DNA of 64,000 bases from Shimazuella alba (GCF_009831235.1 NZ_WUUL01000001.1:124001-188000); one strand, 5' to 3'; counted from the stretch's first letter, positions 26,096-35,508 are shown. A program made the numbers and translations. Notes: a model not told the origin generated them from the sequence alone.

Positions 26096-27202
26096 ATGTC
26101 AGATCGTAAACAAGCACTGGAAATGGCTTTGCGGCAAATCGAAAAGCAATTTGGAAAAGGTTCCATCATGAAGATGGGGGAAGAGACATCCCATCACGTA
26201 GAGACGATTTCCAGTGGTGCTCTTGCTCTTGATATTGCTCTTGGAGTGGGAGGATATCCCCGTGGACGGATCATCGAAGTATATGGGCCAGAATCATCTG
26301 GTAAAACGACCGTCGCATTGCATGCGATAGCGGAGATTCAAAGAAATGGTGGTCAAGCTGCATTTATTGATGCGGAGCATGCACTTGATCCAGTTTATGC
26401 TCAAAAACTAGGAGTAGATATCTCCGATCTTCTTTTATCCCAGCCAGACACTGGAGAACAAGCGTTGGAAATTTCCGAAGCATTGGTTCGTAGTGGTGCA
26501 ATCGATATTATCGTGATTGACTCAGTTGCGGCATTGGTTCCCAAAGCAGAGATTGAAGGAGAGATGGGAGATTCACACGTAGGTCTCCAAGCTCGTTTGA
26601 TGTCCCAAGCTTTAAGAAAACTGTCTGGTGCAATTAACAAATCGAAGACGATCGCGATCTTTATCAACCAAATTCGTGAAAAAGTAGGTATCATGTTTGG
26701 TAACCCTGAAACCACACCAGGGGGACGTGCTTTGAAGTTCTATTCTAGTGTTCGTCTAGAGGTTCGTCGTGCAGAAGCTATCAAACAAGGGACGGATGTA
26801 GTTGGAAATCGTACCAAGATCAAAGTGGTAAAAAACAAGGTTGCTCCTCCGTTTAAAGTTGCTGAAGTAGACATCATGTTTGGAGAAGGTATTTCCAGAG
26901 AGGGCAGTGCTTTAGATATTGCAACAGAGTTAGAAGTTGTGAATAAAAGCGGGGCATGGTACTCCTATAACGGGGATCGGATGGGACAAGGTCGTGAAAA
27001 TGCAAAGCAGTTCCTAAAAGAAAACTTAGAGACCTTTGTGAAAATCGAGAATCAAATTCGTACACATTATGAACTTCCACTTTCCAAAGTGACACAAGCT
27101 GAGACAGCTGCTACTGTTGAATCAGATAGCGAGAAGCCTAAAAGAGGACGAAAAGCAAAGGAGAAGGCGGAAGAAGAAACCCCGCTACTTGATCTCAAGT
27201 GA
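26096..27202 (+). CDS. recA: Recombinase RecA
   Basis: 368 residues, full length. Walker [10 protein letters not shown] near 65-73, Walker [11 protein letters not shown] near 138-147, loop regions [14 protein letters not shown] and [19 protein letters not shown]. Catalyses strand exchange and LexA cleavage. The acidic/Lys-rich C-terminal tail ([19 protein letters not shown]) is longer than the minimal core but normal for Bacilli. The ribosome site is GAGGGAGAG. The stop overlaps the GTG of recX, and a repair nuclease set follows. Confidence 0.98.
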   Translation: MSDRKQALEMALRQIEKQFGKGSIMKMGEETSHHVETISSGALALDIALGVGGYPRGRIIEVYGPESSGKTTVALHAIAEIQRNGGQAAFIDAEHALDPVYAQKLGVDISDLLLSQPDTGEQALEISEALVRSGAIDIIVIDSVAALVPKAEIEGEMGDSHVGLQARLMSQALRKLSGAINKSKTIAIFINQIREKVGIMFGNPETTPGGRALKFYSSVRLEVRRAEAIKQGTDVVGNRTKIKVVKNKVAPPFKVAEVDIMFGEGISREGSALDIATELEVVNKSGAWYSYNGDRMGQGRENAKQFLKENLETFVKIENQIRTHYELPLSKVTQAETAATVESDSEKPKRGRKAKEKAEEETPLLDLK

Positions 27203-27834
27203 TAATTTCAGCTATTGTAGGGCAAAAACATAAGCGTTATGAAATCCAAGTGGATGGAGAGTCAGTGCTCTCTGTCCATGAGGATGTTTTAGTAAAGTAT
27301 GGTTTACATAAAGGTATGGAGATTGAACCTGCTGATCTATCTGAGATTATAGAGGCTCAGGAGCGACATTATGTGGCCCAAGCCTTTTTTCGATATGTAA
27401 GTTATCGTCCAAGGACGGTAAAAGAGGCAGAACAGCATTTGTTGCAAAAAGGATTTGAAGCATCATTGATTCGATCTGTTCTTGAGTCTATGAAAAAGCA
27501 AGGCTATTTAGATGATCGTCAGTATGCGATAAACTGGATCAAAGAAAGACAAACTGGTAAAAAACTTGGAATTCATAGACTGAAACAAGAATTAATACGC
27601 AAGGGAGTCTCATCGGTATATATTGATGAGGCTATTGAAGAGGAGCACATCGAAGAGGAGCGCCAGTTGGTGACGGAGGTCGCCGAGCGGCGCTATTCTC
27701 GTATATACCAAGAAGATTGGCAAACAGTGGAGCGACGATTAGGTGCTTATTTATTGCGTCGTGGTTTTCCATCTCATCTGGTTCGACAAGCTCTGCAACA
27801 AATACGAAACAAACGAGATCAGGAGGATTCATAA
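27199..27834 (+). CDS. recX: RecA regulator RecX
   Basis: 211 residues, starting at GTG inside the recA stop (GTGA overlap). Three-helix RecX repeats are visible: [38 protein letters not shown] and [15 protein letters not shown], and a final [20 protein letters not shown]. RecX modulates RecA filaments. Its TAA shares an A with the ATG of the next gene (TAATG), so the operon continues into the SbcD-like gene. Confidence 0.93.
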   Translation: MIISAIVGQKHKRYEIQVDGESVLSVHEDVLVKYGLHKGMEIEPADLSEIIEAQERHYVAQAFFRYVSYRPRTVKEAEQHLLQKGFEASLIRSVLESMKKQGYLDDRQYAINWIKERQTGKKLGIHRLKQELIRKGVSSVYIDEAIEEEHIEEERQLVTEVAERRYSRIYQEDWQTVERRLGAYLLRRGFPSHLVRQALQQIRNKRDQEDS

Positions 27835-28823
27835 TGCGGCTGCTTTACTTTACAGACACGCATATTCGCGGTACATCTCCACGTGGTCGTACAGATGATT
27901 TCTTTGACTCCATGAAGCGAAAATTAAATGAGATTATACAGATAGCAATAGAAAATAAGGTTGACTATGTACTCCATGGTGGGGATGTTTTTGATCGACC
28001 CAATCTATCACCAGCAGTTGTTCGGGAGTTTGCACAGTTGTTTCGAAAGTTTCCATCTCCTGTATATGCGATTGCGGGCAATCATGATATCTACGGGCAT
28101 AACCCAGCAACAGTAGATCGAACAATGTTAGGGTTATTAGAAGCATTTGGGGTATTAACATTGATCAAGCAACATGATTTGATAGAATTGAATGATGGAA
28201 GGATAAAGCTCCAACTAACTGGACAACCCTTCCATTACGATTTGGATAAACGAGATATCGCTGAGGACTATGCTGTTACTAACCAGACAAAGGCAGATTA
28301 TTGTATACATATGGTTCATGGAATGTTAGTAGAAAAAGCTTTGCCCGAAGGTGTTCCACATACGATGGTTTCTTCTCTTCTAGAAATGCAAAGTGATGCT
28401 GACATTTTGCTTACTGGTCACTATCATGGGGGATTCCCTATACAACACAAAGACAGCAAATATATTATTAACCCAGGGTCCATAGCGAGACTATCAAATC
28501 AACAAGCAGAAATAAAACGGATTCCACAAGTAGTCTTGATAGATTTGTCCACAGAAATCCGTATTCAGTTTCAAAAACTGACAAGTGCTGCCCGTGGGGA
28601 GGATGTTTTTGATCGATCAATCCAAGAAGAGTCCCTTTATCGGCAAGAGAAATGGGCACAGTTTGCCCAAGAAGTGAGTGCTGCTGGAATATACCAAGGT
28701 ATTCAAGTAGATGAAATAATAGAAGAGATAGCGAAAATAGATCTGTTAGAACCCTCTGTGAAAGAAGAGGCTCTAAAACGAATTGGCGACGCGCAAGAGA
28801 TGGAAGGTGAGAAGGAATCATGA
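27834..28823 (+). CDS. SbcD/Mre11-like metallophosphoesterase
   Basis: 329 residues from the ATG overlapping the recX stop, with AGGAGG upstream. Calcineurin-like metal motifs in order: YFTDTHIRG (D, H), LHGGDVFDRPN, AIAGNHDIYGH, then HMVHGM near 163 and TGHYHGGF near 195, so the di-metal site is complete. The C-terminal part (about 230-329) would be the Rad50/SbcC-binding region. It overlaps the following ATPase gene by 4 bases. Expected to be the nuclease of a Mre11-Rad50-type complex for DNA ends; exact specificity unknown. Confidence 0.85.
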   Translation: MRLLYFTDTHIRGTSPRGRTDDFFDSMKRKLNEIIQIAIENKVDYVLHGGDVFDRPNLSPAVVREFAQLFRKFPSPVYAIAGNHDIYGHNPATVDRTMLGLLEAFGVLTLIKQHDLIELNDGRIKLQLTGQPFHYDLDKRDIAEDYAVTNQTKADYCIHMVHGMLVEKALPEGVPHTMVSSLLEMQSDADILLTGHYHGGFPIQHKDSKYIINPGSIARLSNQQAEIKRIPQVVLIDLSTEIRIQFQKLTSAARGEDVFDRSIQEESLYRQEKWAQFAQEVSAAGIYQGIQVDEIIEEIAKIDLLEPSVKEEALKRIGDAQEMEGEKES

Positions 28824-30301
28824 TACATTTTAAAAAATTGATTATTAAAAACTTCCAATCTCATGTACATACAGAGTTTGATTTTCACCCAGGACTAAAT
28901 GTTTTTGTAGGACCGTCAGACAGTGGAAAGAGTGCCATTCTTCGCGCATTGCGCTGGGTGCTTTTTAACTCACCGCGTGGAACGGATTACATACGAGTTG
29001 GTGCAAACGTTTGCGAAGTAGAACTTCATTTGAATGACGGTACCATCATTAAACGGATTCGCAATCACCATTCTATCAATCGTTATCAATTGGAAAAAGT
29101 GGGGGAAGAAGCTCTTGTTTTTGAAGGGTTTGGTTCAGAAGTCCCTTTGGAAATCGCAAATGCACATCAATTCAAGCCATTGCAGCTGGAGCAAAAGGAT
29201 ATTTATTTACAGGTAGGACACCAGTTAGAAGGACCTTTTTTACTATCTGATTCAAGTGGCATGAAAGCGAAAACAATTGGCTTAGTCAGTGGTGCGCATT
29301 TAATTGATAGAGCCTTGAAGAAATTAAACAGTGATCGGACGCAATTGACTTCAAAAAATAAGTATCTTCAACAACAAATGCAAAATGTCGAACAAAAGCT
29401 ATTGCCCTACGAGAATTTAGATGAATTAGAAATTTCCTTAATAAAATCAGAGAAAAAAGCGACTGAAATAAAAGAAAAACAAGCTTTACTGATTCAATTA
29501 AGACAACTTGATCATAAATACATAATGAATGTTCAAGAACAACAACAACAATTTGCGATTCTAGAACAATTTCCAAATCTAAAAGAAGCAGAACTAGAAT
29601 GTACTTCGCTTGAAAATAAACTGTTGTATCTCCGCCAGTACAGGCTATTATCTACACGGTATCAAATTCATACCAAAGAGAAAGAGGAACAACAAGCGGT
29701 TTATGATAGAACAGCGAAAATAGGGCAAGCAGAAGAACTTCATGCGATGGCACATGGTAAGCTTCAAAAGATTTATAAATACAAGCAATTACAGATGAAC
29801 TATAGGAATAATCAACAGGAACAAGCAATCTATCAACATACCATAGATCAAACTAAGTTTTTAGATAGAGGAATGCAAGCCATTTTCCAGTTGGAACAGT
29901 CAAAAAAGAGATTGGAATTGTTAACGATAAAACACCAAGAATGGCTAGATACAGCAGTTGGAAAGAAAAAGACAGAACAATTTCTAGCAAACACTCAGAG
30001 ATTACTTTCCATTATGGAGCAGTATTTGCCAGAAGTAGAATCACGATTACAGCTTCTTACCCGTTTAAAAAAATATCTGCTAGAGTTAACTGATAAACGT
30101 GAGCGTATTGCGAAAGGGTATCAGTGGTTAGCAGAAGTAAATGAGAATATGCATCAGTTAATAGTTGAATATGGCGATTTATTAACAGAGCATGGCGAAT
30201 GTCCCATTTGTGGTTCCGAGATTAATGATCATTTCATTCAAAACTTAGTGCAAGAGTTAGAAGGAGGAAGCAAGTATGCAGCAGCTGGAAGAGAAGATTA
30301 A
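28820..30301 (+). CDS. SbcC/Rad50-like ATPase, N-terminal half with zinc hook
   Basis: 493 residues. The N-lobe has FKKLIIKNFQSHVHTEFDF, Walker A VGPSDSGKSAILRALRW near 29-45 and a Q-loop-like LQLEQKDIYLQ near 115-125. A long coiled coil follows (about 175-450). Near 461-464 is CPICGSEINDH, the CxxC hook of Rad50/SbcC. The protein stops about 30 residues after the hook. There is no Walker B or signature motif here; those are in the ORF at 30520. The overlap with the nuclease gene and a strong ribosome site for the next gene within its 3' end indicate a deliberate gene split, not a frameshift. Confidence 0.82.
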   Translation: MIHFKKLIIKNFQSHVHTEFDFHPGLNVFVGPSDSGKSAILRALRWVLFNSPRGTDYIRVGANVCEVELHLNDGTIIKRIRNHHSINRYQLEKVGEEALVFEGFGSEVPLEIANAHQFKPLQLEQKDIYLQVGHQLEGPFLLSDSSGMKAKTIGLVSGAHLIDRALKKLNSDRTQLTSKNKYLQQQMQNVEQKLLPYENLDELEISLIKSEKKATEIKEKQALLIQLRQLDHKYIMNVQEQQQQFAILEQFPNLKEAELECTSLENKLLYLRQYRLLSTRYQIHTKEKEEQQAVYDRTAKIGQAEELHAMAHGKLQKIYKYKQLQMNYRNNQQEQAIYQHTIDQTKFLDRGMQAIFQLEQSKKRLELLTIKHQEWLDTAVGKKKTEQFLANTQRLLSIMEQYLPEVESRLQLLTRLKKYLLELTDKRERIAKGYQWLAEVNENMHQLIVEYGDLLTEHGECPICGSEINDHFIQNLVQELEGGSKYAAAGRED

Positions 30302-30533
30302 GCAAATGAAAACAAAAATTGAAGAAGCAAAAGATTTACGTAGAAGAGCGGAATTAAAATTGGAAAATCTGGAAAAACAGGAAAGAGATATATTAATGGA
30401 GTTGGAGCAACTTGGAGTCAAACCAGAACAGTTAACAGAGGAAATTAGCAGATTGGAACAAGAAGTAAAAGATGGGTTGCAAGAAGTAGAACAATTACTT
30501 CCCAAGGAGTTATTAGTAGATGGAGACCATTGA
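30276..30533 (+). CDS. Small coiled-coil protein, middle piece of split SbcC-like ATPase
   Basis: 85 residues, almost entirely heptad-like coiled coil rich in E, K, L and Q (MQQLEEKIKQMKTKIEEAKD, EEISRLEQEVKDGLQEVEQL). AAGGAGG lies 8-9 bases before its ATG and is inside the end of the upstream gene. In a one-chain SbcC this region would be the return coil after the zinc hook. Probably pairs with the coil of the N-half protein (inference). Confidence 0.7.
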   Translation: MQQLEEKIKQMKTKIEEAKDLRRRAELKLENLEKQERDILMELEQLGVKPEQLTEEISRLEQEVKDGLQEVEQLLPKELLVDGDH

Positions 30534-31197
30534 GCGCTTTGAACGCATGGATCAAAAATTAAAACAAGCAAGAGATGAATGGACGAGGCGTCGAACAACA
30601 AGAGATTTACTGATCGAAGATTTGAAAGAACTGCAACACAAAGCAAATGAAATGCAACAGCAACAAGAGTTATTTGATAAAGTACGCCTGTTGTTTCAAA
30701 AGTCTGGGGAATACGCACGTAAACAGGCGAAGGCTCAACTGGAAACGTTAGTAACAAACGCGCTTCAGTATGTATTCGGTTCTTCATTTCGTTTTGAGAT
30801 AGATTTATCACCAGCAGAAAAAAATCCGACAGCAGAGTTTTATGTAGTAACAGAGTGGAATGGAGAAATCATCCGCACAAAACCTCAAGATGCCAGAGGT
30901 GGAGGGGTTGTAGATATCATTTCGCTCGCGCTCCGGATTGCTTTTTTAGAGACAGTGCGTCCTCGTTTAGAAGGACCTATTTTACTTGACGAACCAGGTA
31001 AACACGTGAGTGAAGACTATATATTACCAATGACACAATTTCTACAATCTGTACATGAAACCTTTGAAAGACAGATCTTATTTGTGACACATAATGCACA
31101 CTTAACGGAGTCTGCTGACCAAGCTTTTTTTGTTCGTCTAAAAGATGGAAAATCAGAGGTTCATCTTAGTCGTCGCCTTGACAATGGGATTTCATAA
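30520..31197 (+). CDS. SbcC/Rad50-like ATPase, C-terminal half
   Basis: 225 residues. About 85 coiled-coil residues are followed by the C-lobe: ARGGGVVDIISLALRIAFLE near 125-145, in place of the LSGGE-type signature; Walker B and D-loop PILLDEPGKHVSE near 152-164; and ILFVTHNAHL with the switch His near 188. AAGGAG at 30504-30509, 10 bases before the ATG, and a 14-base overlap with the preceding gene. It must pair with the Walker A half encoded at 28820 to make a working ATPase head. The signature helix starts GGGVVD rather than LSGG, unlike typical SbcC. Confidence 0.8.
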   Translation: METIERFERMDQKLKQARDEWTRRRTTRDLLIEDLKELQHKANEMQQQQELFDKVRLLFQKSGEYARKQAKAQLETLVTNALQYVFGSSFRFEIDLSPAEKNPTAEFYVVTEWNGEIIRTKPQDARGGGVVDIISLALRIAFLETVRPRLEGPILLDEPGKHVSEDYILPMTQFLQSVHETFERQILFVTHNAHLTESADQAFFVRLKDGKSEVHLSRRLDNGIS

Positions 31198-31200
31198 CGA

Positions 31201-31223
31201 ATACAATTGATTTGTATCTTTTT
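31201..31223 (+). terminator. Weak terminator after the recA operon
   Basis: ATACAA and TTGTAT, 5-base loop, then a C and TTTTT. A second, better hairpin follows at 31295. Confidence 0.5.
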
Positions 31224-31264
31224 CTTTTATCCTTATTCAAGATACAACCCAACTTGATGCGTTT

Positions 31265-31538
31265 TTGCTAAATGAACAACAAGGTAAAACAGGTAGACCG
31301 ATGACTTCGGTCTTGTTTTTAAACCCATTTGTGGGGAAGAAAGTACTTGTGATGTTCAATAACGATGGTAAAACAGCAAGTGATTTCAAAGATAGGAAAA
31401 ATTTAACTGTTGTTATTGCAGGAAATAGGAATCAATTTTTACCATGTGCATGAAGTGTATATGGAACTTACTAAAGAAAAGCGTATTTCCAAAGAGATCG
31501 TGGGAATTATTTCTGATAGTAAGAACCTCCATCGATGA
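31265..31538 (+). pseudogene. Frameshifted small protein of unknown family
   Basis: Frame 1 gives a FVGKKVLVMFNNDGKTASDF region ending NLTVVIAG; after a one-base shift near 31425 the other frame continues IGINFYHVHEVYMELTKEKR and ISKEIVGIISDSKNLHR. The join reads as a plausible single small beta-rich protein. No family recognised. A terminator hairpin in the first part argues against expression. Confidence 0.35.
31295..31320 (+). terminator. Terminator hairpin AGACCGA/TCGGTCT
   Basis: 7-bp perfect stem, 5-base loop, then TGTTTTT. It lies inside the broken frame at 31265-31538. Confidence 0.6.
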
Positions 31539-31546
31539 TGGAGGTT
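31524..31546 (+). other. Hairpin in the rny leader
   Basis: AACCTCCATC and GATGGAGGTT, 10 bp, 3-base loop, ending about 33 bases upstream of the rny start. No T-run; possibly an mRNA-stability or regulatory stem, since RNase Y mRNA may be autoregulated (inference). Confidence 0.45.
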
Positions 31547-31579
31547 GCTACAAAAGAATAGGGGAGGTGAACACTACAA

Positions 31580-33118
31580 GTGCTAGACACAGGACATATC
31601 CTGCTGCTGTTCGCCTCGCTAATCATGGGATTTGCTGGATATTGGCTGCGGAAAAGTATAGCTGAATCTCGTATTGGTAGTGCTGAAAAACAAGCTGAGT
31701 TGATTTTAGAGAAAGCAAAACAAGATTCAGAGGCGATGAAAAAGGAAAAAATCCTTGAATCTCGAGATGAAGTGTACCAATTGCGGAGCGAAGCAGAACA
31801 GGAAATACGTGAACAGCGAAACGAACTCTCTCGGATGGAACGGAGAATCGTTCAAAAAGAAGAGACATTCGATGTGAGACAACAAAATCTGGAGAAACGT
31901 GAAAATGAACTAAATGATCGTGAAAATACCATTACGATTCATCTCCAAGAAATAGAAGATTTAAAAATAGCACAAGTGAAAGAAATGGAACGTATTTCCG
32001 GCCTAGCTACTGAAGAAGCTCGTCAGATAATTATGAAGCGAGTAGAGGATGAAATGCGTCATGAGACTGCACAGCTAATCAAAGAGATGGAGCAACAAGC
32101 GATAGAAGAAGGCGATAAAAAAGCTCGTAATATTTTGTCGCTAGCGATTCAACGCTGTGCTGCTGATCATGTTGCAGAGACCACGGTGTCCGTGGTTACC
32201 TTACCAAATGATGAGATGAAAGGTCGCATTATTGGACGAGAGGGTCGAAACATACGCACATTGGAGACACTTACAGGTATAGATCTCATCATTGATGATA
32301 CTCCAGAAGCTGTTATTTTGTCTGGTTTTGATCCGATTCGAAGAGAAGTTGCTCGAGTAGCATTGGAAAAATTGGTAGCGGATGGTCGAATTCATCCAGC
32401 AAGAATTGAAGAAATGGTAGAGAAGGCTCGCCGTGATGTTGATGAGAGAATTCGTGAGTACGGTGAACAAGCTACCTTTGAAACAGGAGTACATGGTCTG
32501 CATCCTGATTTGATTAAAATTGTTGGACGACTAAAATTCCGTACAAGCTATGGACAAAACGTATTGAAACACTCCATGGAAGTCTCATATCTCAGTGGGT
32601 TACTCGCTGCTGAATTGGGCGAGGATATTCATTTAGCCAAACGAGCAGGCTTACTCCACGATGTCGGGAAAGCAATTGATCATGAAATCGAAGGTTCTCA
32701 TGTGGAAATTGGTGTAGAGTTAGCGAAAAAATTCCATGAGCATCCTGTTGTGATCAATAGCATTGCATCACATCATGGTGATGTGGAAGCTGAAAGTGTT
32801 ATCGCAGTACTGGTACGGGCTGCTGATGCATTATCTGCTGCAAGACCAGGCGCTAGACGGGAGACATTAGAAGCCTATATTCGCCGCTTGGAAAAACTAG
32901 AAGCCATTTGTGAATCATTTGAAGGTGTAGAGAAATCTTATGCTATTCAAGCTGGTCGAGAATGTCGGATCATTGTTCGTCCAGAAGAAGTGGATGATGC
33001 AGAAGCTACTAGATTGGCAAGAGAAATAACCAAACAAATTGAAAATCAACTAGATTACCCGGGACATATTAAAGTAACTGTTATTCGAGAAACTCGATCA
33101 GTAGAATATGCAAAATAA
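31580..33118 (+). CDS. rny: Ribonuclease Y
   Basis: 512 residues from GTG with GGGGAGGTGA upstream. N-terminal membrane anchor ([17 protein letters not shown]), a long coiled coil to about 195, the KH domain with [15 protein letters not shown] near 215-229, and the HD domain with [12 protein letters not shown] near 356-367 carrying the metal-binding HD. Endonuclease that starts mRNA decay at the membrane. Neighbours ymdB and spoVS are as in Bacillus. Confidence 0.97.
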   Translation: MLDTGHILLLFASLIMGFAGYWLRKSIAESRIGSAEKQAELILEKAKQDSEAMKKEKILESRDEVYQLRSEAEQEIREQRNELSRMERRIVQKEETFDVRQQNLEKRENELNDRENTITIHLQEIEDLKIAQVKEMERISGLATEEARQIIMKRVEDEMRHETAQLIKEMEQQAIEEGDKKARNILSLAIQRCAADHVAETTVSVVTLPNDEMKGRIIGREGRNIRTLETLTGIDLIIDDTPEAVILSGFDPIRREVARVALEKLVADGRIHPARIEEMVEKARRDVDERIREYGEQATFETGVHGLHPDLIKIVGRLKFRTSYGQNVLKHSMEVSYLSGLLAAELGEDIHLAKRAGLLHDVGKAIDHEIEGSHVEIGVELAKKFHEHPVVINSIASHHGDVEAESVIAVLVRAADALSAARPGARRETLEAYIRRLEKLEAICESFEGVEKSYAIQAGRECRIIVRPEEVDDAEATRLAREITKQIENQLDYPGHIKVTVIRETRSVEYAK

Positions 33119-33145
33119 AGTGGCCTATGAGCCGCTTTATTTTTT
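33117..33145 (+). terminator. Terminator after rny
   Basis: AAAGTGGC pairs with GCCGCTTT (one G-T pair), then a T-run of seven. Confidence 0.75.
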
Positions 33146-33183
33146 TAACTTGATAAGTGCTAGAAAGAAGGAAAACAAAGACA

Positions 33184-33981
33184 ATGCGAATGCTTATGAT
33201 AGGAGATATAGTAGGTCAAATCGGTCAGCAAACACTCAAAACCTATCTCTCTGAACTAAAACAAACTTATCTTCCAGATCTTATTGTAGTAAACGGAGAA
33301 AATGCAGCAACAAATGGCAGAGGAATAACACAAGATATTTATCGCGAGTTTCGCGAATTAGGAGTCGATTGTGTGACGATGGGCAATCACACATGGGGAC
33401 AATCGGAAATTTTCGATTTTATTGATAATGAAGATAGATTGATTCGTCCAGCTAACTACCCTGAAGGTACCCCGGGAAAAGGTTACACCACTCTATCTAC
33501 TTCAAAAGGGAAATTTGTCATCATTAATCTGATGGGGAGGACATATTCTTCTATTGCACTGGATTGTCCGTTCCGAACGGTAGATGGAATACTAAAACGA
33601 CTTTCAGGAAACCCATTTATTCTCGTTGATATGCATGCGGAAACAACTTCGGAAAAGCAGGCTTTAGCGTGGTATTTAGACGGAAGGGTATCAGCAGTCA
33701 TTGGAACGCATACACATGTACAGACAGCAGATGAGAGAATCTTACCAAAAGGTACAGGTTATTTAACTGATATAGGAATGGTTGGACCTTATAACAGTGT
33801 AATTGGAATGGAGGTAGAAGCAGTAATTCGAAGATTTGTTACCCAGCTTCCAGTTCGGTTTGAAGTATCCAAAGAAGGCTTCGTTTTACAAGGTGTTTTA
33901 ATGGATTTTGATCCAGCCACAAGAAGAGCAAAAAAGATGAAACGTATTCGAATTGATAATGATACTCCTTGGTTAAATTGA
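33184..33981 (+). CDS. ymdB: YmdB-family metallophosphoesterase
   Basis: 265 residues from ATG 33184 (MRMLMIGDIVGQIGQQ), with AAGAAGG upstream. Metal ligands: GDIVG (Asp), VVNGENAATNGRG (Glu, Asn), TMGNHTWG (Asn, His), LVDMHAETTSEK and GTHTHVQTAD (His-x-His). In B. subtilis YmdB is a 2',3'-cyclic nucleotide phosphodiesterase that affects biofilm versus motility choice. Follows rny as in Bacillus. Confidence 0.95.
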   Translation: MRMLMIGDIVGQIGQQTLKTYLSELKQTYLPDLIVVNGENAATNGRGITQDIYREFRELGVDCVTMGNHTWGQSEIFDFIDNEDRLIRPANYPEGTPGKGYTTLSTSKGKFVIINLMGRTYSSIALDCPFRTVDGILKRLSGNPFILVDMHAETTSEKQALAWYLDGRVSAVIGTHTHVQTADERILPKGTGYLTDIGMVGPYNSVIGMEVEAVIRRFVTQLPVRFEVSKEGFVLQGVLMDFDPATRRAKKMKRIRIDNDTPWLN

Positions 33982-34024
33982 AAGACTTTTCTTTCGGATA
34001 TTTCATTCCTGTCTACTTTTTTAA

Positions 34025-34053
34025 GAAGGAATTTTTACACTTTAGTCGAATAT
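34025..34053 (+). promoter_or_regulatory. Sigma-H promoter of spoVS
   Basis: GAAGGAATT, 11 bases, GTCGAATAT fits the sigma-H consensus RnAGGAwWW-N11-12-RnnGAATww at every fixed base. spoVS is sigma-H dependent in B. subtilis, so site and gene agree. Confidence 0.8.
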
Positions 34054-34094
34054 GATAGGAGTGGACTTACTCCAACCATCGAGGAGGTACATTC

Positions 34095-34355
34095 ATGGAA
34101 GTATTAAAAGTTTCAGCAAAATCGAATCCCAATTCCGTCGCAGGTGCACTTGCAGGTGTTTTGCGTGAGAGAGGTCAAGCCGAAATGCAAGCGATCGGCG
34201 CAGGTGCACTAAACCAAGCTGTTAAAGCGGTTGCAATCGCACGAGGATTTGTTGCACCAAGTGGAATTGATCTCATCTGCATCCCTGCCTTTACCGACAT
34301 TGTCATCGATGGTGAAGAACGCACGGCGATTAAATTAATTGTGGAACCTCGATAA
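34095..34355 (+). CDS. spoVS: Stage V sporulation protein S
   Basis: 86 residues, nearly invariant family: MEVLKVSAKSNPNSVAGALA, GAGALNQAVKAVAIARGFVA and a C-terminal IKLIVEPR. Alba-like fold; needed for progress past stage V and affects septation. GAGGAGG precedes the ATG. Own sigma-H promoter and own terminator. Confidence 0.98.
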   Translation: MEVLKVSAKSNPNSVAGALAGVLRERGQAEMQAIGAGALNQAVKAVAIARGFVAPSGIDLICIPAFTDIVIDGEERTAIKLIVEPR

Positions 34356-34361
34356 TACGTC

Positions 34362-34396
34362 AAAACCTGTTATGTAATATAGCAGGTTTTTTCTTT
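34362..34396 (+). terminator. Terminator after spoVS
   Basis: AAAACCTG and CAGGTTTT enclose a loop with a second small stem; T-run TTTTTTCTTT. Confidence 0.8.
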
Positions 34397-34415
34397 ATTT
34401 TTGGGGGGTGATTGC

Positions 34416-35384
34416 TTGTACTGGATAGATAGTCACTGTGATGTTCTTTATCAACTATGGAAACGAGAAAGAAATAATCATTTTTTTTCTAATAAATATC
34501 AGAATGTGAATTTGTTTCTGATAACTGATTCGCCTTTGGATGTTTCTTATCGTGCTCTAAAACAGAACAATGTGCTGCTTCAAAATTTTGCTATCTTTGT
34601 ACCAGATAACATTCCCCAAACGGCAAAATTAGACGTTGCATTAAAACAGATAGATTTGTTTTACCAACAAGTAGAACCCTATGTTCCGCTTGTTCGACGC
34701 CATATGGAACTTGATGCCGTTTTGGATGGACATTTACTATCGATACTCACACTAGAAGGAGGAGAGGCAATAGGGAAAGATATATCATTGTTACGGACGT
34801 TTTATCGATTGGGTGTAAGACAGGTTGGTTTAACATGGAATGGAGTAAATGCATTAGCTGATGGATGTAAAGAAAAGAGAAACGGTGGACTTACGGAATT
34901 TGGTAGAAAATGTGTAAAAGAGATGATTAGACTTGGCATGATTATAGATGTTTCGCATCTTTCTGAACAAGGATTTTGGGATGTTGTAAGTATCCCTCAA
35001 GTAAAAGTCATAGCATCTCATTCTAATTGTAAAAAACACTGTATGCATCCACGCAATTTAACAGATGAGCAAATACAAGCAATCATATCTTTAAATGGGC
35101 TAATAGGTGTTACCTATGTACCACAATTTGTTTTTCAACCATACCAAGAGGCTCGTATGGAGCATTTACTTCATCATTTAAATCACATCCAATATTTGGG
35201 TGGAGAAGATCATATTGCTTTTGGCTCTGATTTTGATGGGATGGAGAATAAATTGGAAGGATTGAGTAATGCTTTTGATATTTCAAATTTCTACGAACTA
35301 TTAAGGTATCACTATCCAGAAAAAATCGTCCATAAATGGACATACGAGAATGCCTATCATTTTTATAAAAATTCACTAAGATAA
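34416..35384 (+). CDS. Membrane dipeptidase (peptidase family M19)
   Basis: 322 residues from TTG 34416 with GGGGGGTGA upstream. Metal-binding residues: IDSHCDVLY (HxD) near 4-10, LTLEGGEAIG (Glu) near 112, IIDVSHLSEQGFW (His) near 178, VIASHSNCKKHCMHPRNLTD (His) near 198, and FGSDFDGM near 269. Zinc-dependent hydrolysis of dipeptides, probably cell-wall derived. This dipeptidase sits between spoVS and korA in several Bacilli. Confidence 0.9.
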   Translation: MYWIDSHCDVLYQLWKRERNNHFFSNKYQNVNLFLITDSPLDVSYRALKQNNVLLQNFAIFVPDNIPQTAKLDVALKQIDLFYQQVEPYVPLVRRHMELDAVLDGHLLSILTLEGGEAIGKDISLLRTFYRLGVRQVGLTWNGVNALADGCKEKRNGGLTEFGRKCVKEMIRLGMIIDVSHLSEQGFWDVVSIPQVKVIASHSNCKKHCMHPRNLTDEQIQAIISLNGLIGVTYVPQFVFQPYQEARMEHLLHHLNHIQYLGGEDHIAFGSDFDGMENKLEGLSNAFDISNFYELLRYHYPEKIVHKWTYENAYHFYKNSLR

Positions 35385-35485
35385 GATTGCTTATTGCAAT
35401 TTCTATCACACAGGAATAGAATTAGAAAAGGCAATAGATAGTTTTGTACTTTACTATAATAAAAATGAATAGGTTTTTTTGTAAG

Positions 35486-35508
35486 CATCTGGTCAAGCTC
35501 ACCAGATG
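35486..35508 (+). terminator. Hairpin between dipeptidase and korA
   Basis: CATCTGGT and ACCAGATG, 8 bp, 7-base loop. No T-run follows, so termination is uncertain. Confidence 0.45.

Noticed and set aside
28820-31197. Split SbcC-like ATPase as a simple frameshifted pseudogene
   Set aside because: The three frames overlap by 26 and 14 bases and each start has a strong, well spaced ribosome site; a frameshift would not create these.
31265-31538. Hfq-like protein upstream of rny
   Set aside because: Weak resemblance (FLLNEQQ start, small beta-rich body), but the Sm motifs are absent and hfq normally follows mutL/miaA, not recA.
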